A stretch of DNA of 64,000 nucleotides from JBGPHT01 sp041484525 (GCA_041484525.1 JBGPHT010000020.1:1-64000), one strand, 5' to 3'. Positions 51,520-60,601 are shown, numbered from the stretch's first letter. The notes: generated by a model not told the origin, from the letters alone. Numbers and translations: made by a program.

Positions 51520-52150
51520 CTCATAAAGGGGTTGACCGGAAATGCCCATGGGAGGATAGTGAAGGAGGTTCCAAGAGGTTTGAGGAACAGCAAGCCTCCG
51601 GAAACGTAGCGGACCAGGAACGATGATCCGCAGCCGATAGACTAGTAATAGAAAACGGTTGCGGGGAGCGAGAGGAAATCGGGCGGATTCGGAAGGTGGG
51701 CCAAGCGACGGTCGAACCGGCAGAACGCTTTGATCCGGAGGGAGCTAAGAGTCCCGACGGGGAGTGGAGGCCGGGGGAAAGCAGTCGCAGGAGTCGGCGG
51801 CGGAAGTTGCAACGGGCCTGAAGCAAGGAAGCGGCCTGATCCGGGGCGAACCGGTTCGGGTAGTGGAGCGGAAGGGCCGAACGGGCAGCGGAAAGCGCAG
51901 ACGACGACGCGAAGTAGCAGGCCGGGAACTTTGACCCTGGAATGGAGTCCGAGAAAAACGGAAGCCGTTGCGGGTGAGCGAAAGGCCGTTACGAGCGAAA
52001 GGTCCTGTCGAGGAGAAAAGCAAAGGCTGCGGCGCGCTTTGAAGCGTTGATCCGGAGACCGGGGAAAACGGTTTTCGGGGAGCAGAGAAGCAAGGCGTCC
52101 GGTGCTCCTTGATGCGGTGCTCAATGCCGTGCATGCCGGTAGTGGGCTGT
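51520..52150 (+). ncRNA. Candidate structured non-coding RNA, purine-rich on the plus strand
   Basis: About 630 bp without a credible protein gene. The plus strand is strongly G and A rich and contains many short hairpins: GGAGGTTCC..GGAACAGCAAGCCTCC (about 51564-51599), GCGGA..TCCGC (51609-51631), GGGAGCTAAGAGTCCC (about 51740-51755), AACGGAAGCCGTT (51957-51969). Motifs recur: TTGATCCGGAG at 51730 and 52047, GAGCGAAAGG at 51976 and 51993, GAAAACGGTT at 51652 and 52064. The antisense frame of 160 codons (51642-52124) has a Pro/Ser/Arg/Phe composition unlike real proteins. No family could be named. Confidence 0.4.
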
Positions 52151-52203
52151 GCTGGAAATCAGGTCACTTGGAACCATTTTCTTTTTGGGGCCCCAAGTTT
52201 CGC

Positions 52204-52353
52204 ATGCCCGACCACGATCCCACGCCCGACCTCTATTGCCCCAACTGCGCCAAGCCCGTCTCCGACCCACTGGTTTGCGGTGATTGCCGCGCTGTGATTT
52301 GCCGCATCTGCGGCACCCCGCTCGAGCGGGCCGACGAGTTGGGGATCGGCTAG
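52204..52353 (+). CDS. Small zinc-ribbon protein
   Basis: 49 residues: YCPNCAKPVSDPLVCGDCRA then CRICGTPLE, i.e. three CXXC pairs in a tiny protein, so one or two zinc sites. It begins at ATG 52204. There is no clear Shine-Dalgarno. Small zinc ribbons of this size are often RNA- or protein-binding. It lies just after the candidate RNA region. Confidence 0.65.
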   Translation: MPDHDPTPDLYCPNCAKPVSDPLVCGDCRAVICRICGTPLERADELGIG

Positions 52354-52469
52354 GCCCGGGCTCCTTAATGCCTTCCGCCTTGCCATTGTGCGCAGGTGTA
52401 TACTAACTTAATACATCATAAATATTAGAATTTATTTCTAATTATAGTGTGGTGTGATTCGGGGTACCC

Positions 52470-53032
52470 ATGGCCAGTCAGCTCTTCGATCGCAGTGTCC
52501 TGAGCGACCCGCGTGAGATCGCTGAATACTGCGAATGCATCCCGCAGGCGTCTGCCGGATACTCCATTATCGGCACCGCGCCAGACGGCGCGATACAGCT
52601 TTGGAATACGGGCGTGCACGGAGAATCCGAGGCCATTGAGGACGCCGTACGGGCCGTTACGACCCGCTGGGATGCGCACGGAAAACATATCGGTTTCTCA
52701 TCAATTTCTGAGGATATCTCCGAACAGGTTCGTTTCTCCGAATCGCACCGCGTGGCGGAACAGAAACACCGCAGCTTGAACTGCGATCCGGGGCTGATGA
52801 AGCAGGTATTCACCAACCTGCTCTCGAACGCCGTGAAGTACACGCGGCCTCGCAAGCCGGCAGCGATCGCGTGGGCTTCAACATGAATTACGCCGCCAAG
52901 CTGTCCGGCGTTTTTCAGCGTCTGCACCGGTGGGCGGAAGCGGAAGTGGGTAAGGGAGCCGCTTTCTATTTCCCGCTGGCGGCGTCGCAGCCGGCTCGTC
53001 AGGCGAGCCCGTCCGCCGCGGGGCAGGAGTGA
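52470..53032 (+). pseudogene. Collapsed PAS-histidine kinase remnant
   Basis: The first frame (52470-52886) joins pieces of a PAS domain (GYSIIGTAPDGAIQLWN.., HIGFSSISEDISEQVRF) to the kinase N-box (LMKQVFTNLLSNAVKYT). After a frameshift the second frame (to 53032) continues GSDRVGFNMNYAAKLSGVFQRLH fused directly to RWAEAEVGKGAAFYFPL, the end of the HATPase domain. The PAS middle, dimerisation His box and the G-boxes between are missing. It is a shrunken relic of a kinase of the type common in this phylum, located just before an intact hybrid kinase. Confidence 0.8.
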
Positions 53033-53041
53033 AACGCCGGC

Positions 53042-54967
53042 ATGGGTGACTTACTCAGCTCACGTCAGCCTTTGCGGGTTCTGCATGTGGAGGACGACCT
53101 CCGCGATGCCGAGCTCTGTCGCCTTCACCTGGAACAGGCCGGATTCAGTCTGCAGGCGCACATTGTAGCGTCCGCCGAAGAATTTGGGAAGGCCTTGCAA
53201 TCGGCTCCGTACGACGTCATCCTGGCCGATTACAACCTGCCGAGCTGGTCGGGACTGGACGCGCTCGACACTTTGCAGCGCGAGGGCCGGGACATTCCGT
53301 TCATCCTGGTGACCGGCACCCTGGACGATGAGACCGCGGTCGAGTGCTTCAAGAAGGGAGCCACGGATTATGTGGTGAAGGATCGGATGGCGCGTCTGCC
53401 GTTCGCCGTTCAGCGGGCGTTGGATGAAAAAGACGCTCGCGAAGATCGCAAGACAGCGGAGCGAATTCGGGACCTGCTGGCTTCAATCGTCGAATCGTCG
53501 GACGACGCCATCATCGGCATGGCGCTCGCCGGCACGATTCTGACCTGGAACCGCGGAGCTGAGCGCATCTATGGATATGGCCCCGAGGAGGTCCTCGGCA
53601 AGCCGGTCTCGCTTCTCTTCATGCCCGACAGCGCCGGCGAATTGCGGCAGGCCATGGAAGCTCTGGAGCGGGGACAAAGCAGGAGCCGTCATGAAATGCT
53701 GGGGGCGACCAATAGCGGCGGCCGTATCCACGTCGCCGTAACCCTGTCGCCCATCCGTAACGCCGGCGGGCAGGTCTCCGGAGCGTCGGCGGTCATTCGG
53801 GACATCACCGATCAGAAGCGGTCGCAGAATGAAATCATGGAGGCGCAAAAGATGGAAGCGGTCGGCCGCCTGGCAGCCGGCGTCGCCCACGATTTCAATA
53901 ATCTATTGACCGTAGTTACCGGTTACTGCTCCATGATTCTCGATCAACTGAAGGAAGACGATCCCATGCATCGGGAGATCTCAGAGGTCAACAAGGCGGG
54001 CGAAAGAGCGGCATCGCTGACGCGGCACCTGCTGGCGTTCAGTAAGAAGCAGATACTGCAGCCCCGCGTGCTCGACCTCAACCAGATAGTCGCCGAAATG
54101 GATCGCATGCTGCGGCGCGTCATTCGGGAAGACATCGAGTTGGTCACGGTTCTCGATCCGGGACTGGGCTCGGTGAGCGCCGACCCGGGACAGATCGAGC
54201 AGGTCATCATGAACCTCGCCGTGAATGCGCGAGACGCTATGCCGAATGGCGGCAAGCTAGTCCTTAAGACAGAAAACGTGGACCTGGACGAGACCATCAC
54301 GCAATGGCACATCAACGTGACGCCGGGTGTTTACGTGAATCTGTCCATGACCGACAGCGGCTCCGGAATGGACGCGGAAACGCAGGCGCGAATCTTCGAG
54401 CCATTCTTCACCACCAAGGGCCACGGCGGCACCGGCCTGGGACTCTCGATGGTTTACGGCATCGTGCAGCAGAGCGGCGGCACCATCCTGGTCTACAGCG
54501 AGCCGGGCCATGGCACCACGTTCAAGGTCTATCTCCCCCGCGTGGATCAGGCGGCGGAGCGCGCGGAATGTGCGGCTGCGAGTACTCCTCCGAGAGGCAC
54601 GGAGACGATCCTGGTGGTGGAGGATGAGGATGCCGTTCGGAACTTGATTGCTTCGGTTCTGCAAAAGCAAGGCTATACGCTGCTGCTGGCCAAGAATGGC
54701 GGCGAAGCGCTGCTGGTTTCCGAGCAGTATTCGGGAAAGATCGACTTGATGGTTACCGACGTGGTGATGCCGTCGATGGGCGGCACCGAACTGGCCACCC
54801 GGATGAAGCCGCTGCGCCCGGACACGAAGGTCCTGTTCATGTCCGGCTATACCGATAGCGGCATTGTGCATCGCGGGATACTCAATCCGAATACGGCATT
54901 TATCGAGAAGCCTTTTGCGCTGCCGGCTCTCGCCCGTAAGGTAAGGGACACGCTGGATGCGCCGTAA
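53042..54967 (+). CDS. Hybrid sensor kinase: REC-PAS-HisKA-HATPase-REC
   Basis: 641 residues. REC1 has phospho-acceptor Asp63 (ILADYNLPSWSG). A PAS domain follows (ESSDDAIIGMALAGTILTWNRGAERIYGY). HisKA holds His283 (GRLAAGVAHDFNNLL). The HATPase has NLAVNARDAMPNGG, DSGSGMD and FTTKGHGGTGLGL. REC2 has Asp573 (LMVTDVVMPSMGG). It has no membrane helix, so it senses inside the cell or receives phosphate through REC1. The stop codon lies inside the left arm of a large palindrome. Confidence 0.95.
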   Translation: MGDLLSSRQPLRVLHVEDDLRDAELCRLHLEQAGFSLQAHIVASAEEFGKALQSAPYDVILADYNLPSWSGLDALDTLQREGRDIPFILVTGTLDDETAVECFKKGATDYVVKDRMARLPFAVQRALDEKDAREDRKTAERIRDLLASIVESSDDAIIGMALAGTILTWNRGAERIYGYGPEEVLGKPVSLLFMPDSAGELRQAMEALERGQSRSRHEMLGATNSGGRIHVAVTLSPIRNAGGQVSGASAVIRDITDQKRSQNEIMEAQKMEAVGRLAAGVAHDFNNLLTVVTGYCSMILDQLKEDDPMHREISEVNKAGERAASLTRHLLAFSKKQILQPRVLDLNQIVAEMDRMLRRVIREDIELVTVLDPGLGSVSADPGQIEQVIMNLAVNARDAMPNGGKLVLKTENVDLDETITQWHINVTPGVYVNLSMTDSGSGMDAETQARIFEPFFTTKGHGGTGLGLSMVYGIVQQSGGTILVYSEPGHGTTFKVYLPRVDQAAERAECAAASTPPRGTETILVVEDEDAVRNLIASVLQKQGYTLLLAKNGGEALLVSEQYSGKIDLMVTDVVMPSMGGTELATRMKPLRPDTKVLFMSGYTDSGIVHRGILNPNTAFIEKPFALPALARKVRDTLDAP

Positions 54968-55075
54968 TTTGGGGACAGGCTACACAACCTCGAAATTCGC
55001 CGCAAGGTCTTGAACTAGCGCGGGTGCCCTCTGGCGAATTTCGAGGTTGTGTAGCCTGTCCCCAAATTACGGCGC
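54959..55075. repeat. Large perfect palindrome (43-bp arms) between convergent genes, family B
   Basis: Left arm 54959-55001 and right arm 55033-55075 are perfect inverse copies; the loop is 31 bases. Core GGGGACAGGCTACACAACCT matches the repeats in gspH. The arms contain both stop codons: TAA of the kinase and TAA of manA, and both proteins end Ala-Pro in the same codons. It likely works as a two-way terminator. Confidence 0.95.
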
Positions 55076-55870
55076 CCACGTCCTCAAGAATCGCGAGGGC
55101 GCGTTAGAGCGTATCACCGGCTGCGGACCCGCATCCGGCATCAGCCACACCTCACCGCGCTGGTACGGCGCGCCGCCGATCGTTCCGCTGCCTTCGAGAC
55201 ATATCCAGATCTGGCAGGTCTCAGGCTGCGGATGCTGCTCCTCGCCCGCCGCCATCCGGACCAACTCCGTCACGAAGTGCTTCGAACGTACCAGCTCCTC
55301 GCGGCCCTCGCCGCGTGGCACCGGCCGCACCGCGCCCGCGTGCACCGTCAGGTCCGAGATCGGCACCGCCTTCTCCACGTGGATTTCGCGCGGCCGCCCG
55401 TAGTCCCACAAACGGTACGTCACGTCCGAGTTCTGCTGGATCTCGCACAACACGATCCCGGCGCCGATCGCGTGTACCGTATGCGCGGGCGTGAAGTACG
55501 TCTCACCCGGTTTCACCGCGATCCAGTTGAGCAGACGCTCGACTTCTCCGGTGCGCGTGGATTCCCACAGGCGCTGGCGCGCGATCGGCTCGCGGAAACC
55601 AAGCGCAATGGTCGCACCCGGCTCCGCCTCCAGGATGTGCCACATCTCGGTCTTGCCGCGCGGGCCGTCCTCACCATCGTCTGGATGCACCTGCACGGAG
55701 AGGCGCTCCGCAGTGAAGAGCAATTTCACCAGCAGGGGAAGTTCGCGGTCGGCAAGAAACCACGCTTCGCCGACGGGCCGATCGGAATCGGGAAACCACG
55801 GCGCCAGATGCGTCTTGCCCCACACCTTCTCGCGCAGCGAGGGCGTGAGGCGAACGGCCCCTGTGCTCAC
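55067..55870 (-). CDS. manA: Mannose-6-phosphate isomerase, class I
   Basis: 267 residues. Metal-site motifs: VQVHPDD, EMWHILEAEPGA and YFTPAHTVHAIGAGIVLCEIQQNSD. It is the short form found in Bacillus-like species. It interconverts mannose 6-phosphate and fructose 6-phosphate for GDP-mannose synthesis. Four bases overlap with the upstream aminotransferase gene. Its stop lies in the right arm of the palindrome. Confidence 0.93.
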   Translation of the reverse strand: MSTGAVRLTPSLREKVWGKTHLAPWFPDSDRPVGEAWFLADRELPLLVKLLFTAERLSVQVHPDDGEDGPRGKTEMWHILEAEPGATIALGFREPIARQRLWESTRTGEVERLLNWIAVKPGETYFTPAHTVHAIGAGIVLCEIQQNSDVTYRLWDYGRPREIHVEKAVPISDLTVHAGAVRPVPRGEGREELVRSKHFVTELVRMAAGEEQHPQPETCQIWICLEGSGTIGGAPYQRGEVWLMPDAGPQPVIRSNAPSRFLRTWAP

Positions 55871-57069
55871 GCGTTCTTCACGATGAACTGGTGGATGCGG
55901 TCGAGCCCCCGCTCCAGCTCCTGCATCGACGTGGCGTAGGAGATGCGGACATGCCGGTCGGTGCCGAACGCCTCGCCCGGAACCACCGCCACGTGCGCGT
56001 CCGCCAGCAGCCGCTCGGAAAATTGCAGCGTGTTCTCGATGCCGGGCTTACCCAGCGCGGTCCCGATGTTCGGGTACGCGTAGAACGCGCCGCGCGGCTC
56101 CTGGCACGTCACGCCCGGAATCCGGCGCAGGCGTTCGACCACGAAATCGCGCCGGCGGCGGTATTCGGCGAGCATCACCGCCACCGAATCCTGCGGCCCG
56201 CGCAGAGCCTCCACGGCGGCCTTCTGCGAAATCGAAGTCGGATTCGACGTCGAGTGGCTCTGCAGCTTCGTCATCGCACCCACCACCGCTTGCGGCACCA
56301 AGCCGAAGCCGATGCGCCAGCCCGTCATGGCGTATGTCTTCGAAAGCGAACCCGCCACCAGCACGGTCTCTTTCGCGCCGGCGAGCGACGCAATCGAGAA
56401 TGGCGCGCTGTCGTACAGGAACTTGCAGTAGCACTCGTCGGTCATCAGATAGATGCCGCGCTCCGACGTCAGGCGGAAGATCTTCTCGAACTCGCCCTGG
56501 TCCATCACCGCGCCGCTGGGGTTCGAGGGCGAATTCATGATCACCAGGCGCGTGCGGGCCGTCAGGTACGGCTCGATCATGGCGGCCGTCAGCGTGAAGC
56601 CTTTCTGCTCGTCGGTGGCGACGAACACGCACTTGCCGCCGGCGTAATTCACGACGTCTTTATACGTCACCCAGTAGGGCACCGGAATTACCACTTCATC
56701 GCCCGGATTGATGAGCGCCTGCGTCAGGTTGAAAATCGCGTGCTTGCCGCCCACCGTGACCAGGCACTCGGACGGCTTGTAGTCCGTTCCAAAATCCAGC
56801 GCGTGCCGCTCGCAGATGGCCTTCTTGAGTTCGATCGTTCCGCCGGCCGCCGTGTACTTGGTGAAGTTCTGCTCGATCGCGCGGATGGCCGCCTGCTTGA
56901 TGTTGTCGGGCGTCGGGAAGTCGGGTTCTCCCGCGCCGAAATCGACGACGTCCACGCCTTCCGCGCGAAGCTTCTCCGCGTCCGACGCCACCTTCATCGT
57001 GGATGAAACGCCGATCGAAGAGATCCGGTCCGCGATTGGGTTTACGGCTGTCTGCATGATACTGTTCAC
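55867..57069 (-). CDS. Aspartate aminotransferase family protein
   Basis: 400 residues from GTG at 57069 (alternative ATG 57057). Signatures: DFGAGEPDFPTPDNIKQAA, NSPSNPSGAV, DECYCKFLYD, the PLP lysine in AGSLSKTYAMTGWRIGFG, and RISYATSMQELE at the end. It is of the Thermus-type aspartate/prephenate aminotransferase group. It overlaps coaD (GTGA) and manA, so these three are translated together. Confidence 0.93.
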   Translation of the reverse strand: MNSIMQTAVNPIADRISSIGVSSTMKVASDAEKLRAEGVDVVDFGAGEPDFPTPDNIKQAAIRAIEQNFTKYTAAGGTIELKKAICERHALDFGTDYKPSECLVTVGGKHAIFNLTQALINPGDEVVIPVPYWVTYKDVVNYAGGKCVFVATDEQKGFTLTAAMIEPYLTARTRLVIMNSPSNPSGAVMDQGEFEKIFRLTSERGIYLMTDECYCKFLYDSAPFSIASLAGAKETVLVAGSLSKTYAMTGWRIGFGLVPQAVVGAMTKLQSHSTSNPTSISQKAAVEALRGPQDSVAVMLAEYRRRRDFVVERLRRIPGVTCQEPRGAFYAYPNIGTALGKPGIENTLQFSERLLADAHVAVVPGEAFGTDRHVRISYATSMQELERGLDRIHQFIVKNA

Positions 57070-57581
57070 GCCCCTTTTTGTTTGATGCTCGAAATCCGGC
57101 GATGCATTCGCGCCTCAACCGCCGGCGGCACCAGCCCGGAGATGTCCCCGCCCAGGCTGAAGACTTCCTTCACCAGCCGGGAACTGATAAATGAATACGC
57201 CTCGTTGGCCATCATGAAAACGGTCTCGACGCCGGGCCTGAGCCGGCGGTTCATCAGCGTCATCTGCAGCTCGAATTCGTAATCGGAGATGGCGCGGATA
57301 CCACGCAATATGACGGTAGCCGAATGCGCAGTCGCGTGGTCCACGAGCAGCCCGTCGAACGAGTCGACTTCCACGTGAGGGTAAACGTGGACTACTTCGT
57401 GAAGCATCTCCATTCGCTCTTCGACGGAAAAGAGCGGTTCTTTTTTCTCGTTCCGCAAAATCGAAACGATCAGGCGATCGAATAGCCGCGAGCCACGCTC
57501 GATCAGATCGAGGTGTCCGTTGGTGATCGGGTCGAACGATCCGGGATAGATGGCAATGACGCTCGGCGGCTTGCTGGACAA
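57066..57581 (-). CDS. coaD: Phosphopantetheine adenylyltransferase
   Basis: 171 residues. YPGSFDPITNGHLDLIERG is the nucleotidyltransferase HXGH-type motif (TNGH); RNEKKEPLFSVEERMEML and the end ISSRLVKEV are typical of CoaD. It makes dephospho-CoA from 4'-phosphopantetheine and ATP. The length is usual. It lies 9 bp after the ThDP enzyme gene stop. Confidence 0.97.
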   Translation of the reverse strand: MSSKPPSVIAIYPGSFDPITNGHLDLIERGSRLFDRLIVSILRNEKKEPLFSVEERMEMLHEVVHVYPHVEVDSFDGLLVDHATAHSATVILRGIRAISDYEFELQMTLMNRRLRPGVETVFMMANEAYSFISSRLVKEVFSLGGDISGLVPPAVEARMHRRISSIKQKGA

Positions 57582-57590
57582 ACTTGTATT

Positions 57591-59330
57591 TTAGTTCTTC
57601 TTGCCGGCGATCTGCCACTCGGTGAAAGGCGAGCGCGCTCCGCGGATGCGCACGTTGAGACAATACGGAACTTGCGAAGCGAAGGCGCGCTCGAGCGCCG
57701 GGCGCACCTGGTCCGGGCGTTCGACGGTCTCGCCCTCGCCGCCAAAGCCGCGCATGACGATGTCGTAGCGCGCCGCGGACAGCTCGCAGGCTACGGTGGG
57801 CCGGCCCGGCGTGACGAACGACTGCAACTCGCGCTCGAGTCCCCAGCCGGCATCGTTGCCCACGATGAGCACGAGCGGCAGCTTGTGGCGCACCAGCGTG
57901 TCCATCTCCGCGATGTAGAATCCGAGCGCCCCATCGCCCGTGATAGCGACCACCGGGCGGCGCGGATGCGCCAGTTTCAACGCGACGGCATTCGGCAGGG
58001 ACGAGCCGATGGTGCCGAGCGGTCCCAGGCGCAGCCATCCGCCGGGCTCGCGCGCGGGCAGCATGGCGCGGCCCCAGTGCGCAAAATCGCCGCCATCCCA
58101 GGAGTAGAAAACGTCGGCAGGCAGGACGGCGCGGAGTTCGCGAAAGAACGCCGCCGGGTGCATGGGGACGGCGGTGTCCGCGGCGCACTGCGCCAGCTTC
58201 GACCGCCATTCGTCGCGCAGAGCCCGTACCCGATCGAGCCACGGCCGCGCCGGCCACGGCTGACCCTCGGTGAGCGCTTCGAGGACGGCACGCGCATCCC
58301 CGCAGATGCCGGCTTCGAGCTTGCGGTTGAGTCCGAGCTCCTCTTCGTGAATGTCGATCTGGAGGAACCGCGCTTCGGGTGGGAACAGGCGAGCGCCGCC
58401 GAGCGCCAACCGGTAGTCGATGCGTTTGCCCACTACCAGGAACAAGTCGGCCTCGCGAAAGACCGTGTGGACCGCGTAGTTGAGTGCGGGATCGGCGTAT
58501 CCCATGACGAGCGGGTGATCGTCGGAGACCGTGCCGCGCGCCATGGTGATGGTGTAGAGCGGAAGCGACGTGTGTTCGATGAAGCGGCGGAGCGCGTCTT
58601 CGGCGTGGGACCACCAGATGCCGCTGCCTGCGATGACGACGGGGCGTTCGGCCTGGCGCAGGAGTTCGGTGGCAACGGCCAACCGCTCGGTTGAAGAAGC
58701 GCCGCGAATCATTGGTTCCACGACACCGGCCGCCCGCGTCTTCATCACCCTTTGGTGGGCCGCCGGATCATCCTTGACAGTCGCGGCTCGGTTAGGCGTT
58801 ATAGAGCTGTGACCGTCAAGAAGCGGGTGTCCTTCTTGACGGAATATGTCTACGGGTATGCTGAGATGCACCGCGCCCTTCCGCCCCGCATCCGCCACCG
58901 CATACGCCCGCCTCAAGTAGAACGAAATCTCCGACGCGCTCGGCACCTCGGCGGCCCACTTCACAACCGGGCGCGCCATCCCCACCTGATCGATATCCTG
59001 GAACGCCTGGCGATGAGCCAGCGTGCTCGGACGCGACCCGCTCACCGCGATCAGCGGACTGCCCGCCAGGTGCGCCGTCGCGATCCCTGTCAACGAATTG
59101 GTGTGGCCCGGACCACCCGTCACGAGCGACAGCCCCGGCCGGCGATGAATCCGCGCCCACGCGTCGGCGGCGTGCGTCACGCCCGATTCGTGCCGCATGT
59201 CGACCACGCGCATCCCGCTCGCGGCCGCCTCCGCCAGCACTTCGTTGAGATGGTCGCCTACCAGCGTGAAAACGGTATCGATTCCCAATTGAATGGCCGA
59301 TTGCACGAATAGTGCCGCGCCGTTTGGCAT
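57591..59330 (-). CDS. Thiamine diphosphate enzyme, acetolactate synthase-like
   Basis: 579 residues. The Glu for ThDP activation lies in DMRHESGVTHAADAWAR; the FAD/middle domain follows; the ThDP motif is GDGALGFYIAEMDTL..NDAGWG. It resembles acetolactate synthase, oxalyl-CoA decarboxylase and benzoylformate decarboxylase relatives, so the substrate is open. Within residues about 163-186 the DNA contains a perfect hairpin and the protein an unusual stretch (EGHPLLDGHSSITPNRAATV). The start ATG is 9 bp from the divergent galE start. Confidence 0.88.
   Translation of the reverse strand: MPNGAALFVQSAIQLGIDTVFTLVGDHLNEVLAEAAASGMRVVDMRHESGVTHAADAWARIHRRPGLSLVTGGPGHTNSLTGIATAHLAGSPLIAVSGSRPSTLAHRQAFQDIDQVGMARPVVKWAAEVPSASEISFYLRRAYAVADAGRKGAVHLSIPVDIFRQEGHPLLDGHSSITPNRAATVKDDPAAHQRVMKTRAAGVVEPMIRGASSTERLAVATELLRQAERPVVIAGSGIWWSHAEDALRRFIEHTSLPLYTITMARGTVSDDHPLVMGYADPALNYAVHTVFREADLFLVVGKRIDYRLALGGARLFPPEARFLQIDIHEEELGLNRKLEAGICGDARAVLEALTEGQPWPARPWLDRVRALRDEWRSKLAQCAADTAVPMHPAAFFRELRAVLPADVFYSWDGGDFAHWGRAMLPAREPGGWLRLGPLGTIGSSLPNAVALKLAHPRRPVVAITGDGALGFYIAEMDTLVRHKLPLVLIVGNDAGWGLERELQSFVTPGRPTVACELSAARYDIVMRGFGGEGETVERPDQVRPALERAFASQVPYCLNVRIRGARSPFTEWQIAGKKN
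58771..58842. repeat. Palindromic insert in the coding region of the ThDP enzyme
   Basis: CCGTCAAGAAG (58813-58823) and its exact inverse (58832-58842) with an 8-base loop. A partly matching arm TTGACAGTC lies at 58773-58781. The total looks like a small REP-type element that is translated in frame. Confidence 0.75.
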
Positions 59331-59339
59331 AGAACCGCC

Positions 59340-60335
59340 ATGCTACTACAATCGAGTTCTGTGAACGAACGAAGGATTCTGGTTACGGGCGGCGCCGGCT
59401 ACATCGGTTCGCACACGGTGCGGCTGCTGCTCGAACAGGGCTACGACGTCTCCGTGGTGGATAATCTCTCCCACGGCTACCGGCACAACGTGCCCGCCGA
59501 CCGGCTCTACCAGCTCAACCTTTCGGATACCAAGGCCCTGGCGGAATTGATGCGGCAGACGCGCTTCGACGCGGTCGTCCACTTCGCGGCGTTCATCGCG
59601 GTGGGCGAATCCATGCGCGATCCCGAGCGCTATTTCGAAAACAACCTGGCCGGATCTCTCTCGCTCCTCACCGCCATGCAGCGCACCGGCCTCCGCCACA
59701 TCGTGTTCTCCTCGACGGCGGCGGTGTACGGCAATCCGCAGTCGAGCCCGATCCTCGAGACGTTCCCCATCCAGGCGGTGAACCCCTACGGGGAGTCGAA
59801 GGTGATGGTGGAGACTTTGCTGCGCTGGTTCGATTCCATCCACCATCTCACCAGTGTCTGCCTTCGGTACTTCAACGCGGCGGGCGCCGATCCCGAAGCC
59901 CGCATCGGCGAGGAGCACGACCCCGAGACTCACCTGATTCCGCTGGTGCTCCGCGCCGTCCTCACCGGGAATCCCGTCACGGTGTTTGGGACCGACTACG
60001 ATACGCCCGACGGCACCTGCGTGCGCGACTACATCCACGTGAACGATCTGGCGCAGGCCCACATCCTGGCGGTGGAATACCTGCTGAACGGCGGGGTGTC
60101 CGATCAGTTCAACGTCGGCACCGGCACTGGCCACACGGTGATGGAAATTATCCGCGCAGTCGAGGAGGTGACGGGCCGGAAGGTTCCGTACGTGACAGGT
60201 CCGCGACGCGAAGGAGATCCGCCGGCGCTGGTCGCGGCGTCCGGCAAGTTGCGCACGCGCCTGGGATGGAGCCCGCGGTACTCCGATCTGCGCACCATCG
60301 TGCAGCACGCCTGGAACTTCGCGCAAAAGCGATAG
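59340..60335 (+). CDS. galE: UDP-glucose 4-epimerase
   Basis: 331 residues from ATG at 59340 (a GTG at 59361, giving MNERRILVTGG, is equally possible). NAD motif TGGAGYIGSHTVRLLLEQG, catalytic SSTAAVYG and YGESK, and RYFNAAGADP are typical GalE features. It converts UDP-glucose and UDP-galactose for surface glycan synthesis. Confidence 0.95.
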   Translation: MLLQSSSVNERRILVTGGAGYIGSHTVRLLLEQGYDVSVVDNLSHGYRHNVPADRLYQLNLSDTKALAELMRQTRFDAVVHFAAFIAVGESMRDPERYFENNLAGSLSLLTAMQRTGLRHIVFSSTAAVYGNPQSSPILETFPIQAVNPYGESKVMVETLLRWFDSIHHLTSVCLRYFNAAGADPEARIGEEHDPETHLIPLVLRAVLTGNPVTVFGTDYDTPDGTCVRDYIHVNDLAQAHILAVEYLLNGGVSDQFNVGTGTGHTVMEIIRAVEEVTGRKVPYVTGPRREGDPPALVAASGKLRTRLGWSPRYSDLRTIVQHAWNFAQKR

Positions 60336-60410
60336 CCGCGCAATCTCGAGAGCAGCAACAAACCGGCGGCGAGCAGAACTGCGGTGCCGGGTTCGGGCGC
60401 GACAGCCTGA
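60330..60410 (-). pseudogene. PEP-CTERM-like sorting-signal remnant
   Basis: The minus-strand frame reads AVAPEPGTAVLLAAGLLLLSRLRGYR, which has all parts of a PEP-CTERM anchor (PEP motif, hydrophobic helix, Arg-rich tail). It is not followed by a stop but runs on into the antisense of galE, and upstream the frame meets a stop near 60466. It looks like the broken tail of an exosortase substrate gene. The surrounding 60336-60601 has no other gene I can support. Confidence 0.5.
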
Positions 60411-60601
60411 AATGGAAGCAGCGGGCGTCGGTCAGGGCTACCAGGTGGGCGTGGCCGGGAGGATCAAGCAGTACACGCTGGACAGCGATTCCCGCATCGC
60501 CTTCTACCTTCGGCAGACCCAGTTCCCCGTGCGGGAAATGAACGTCGTGCTGCGCAGCAGTGCAGATCCGCAGGCGCCGATGGAGCAGCGCGTGGAGCGG
60601 C

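Noticed and set aside
51642..52124. Minus-strand frame of 160 codons in the purine-rich region
   Set aside because: Composition dominated by Pro, Ser, Arg and Phe, no domain and no ribosome binding site; better explained by the strand bias of a non-coding sequence.
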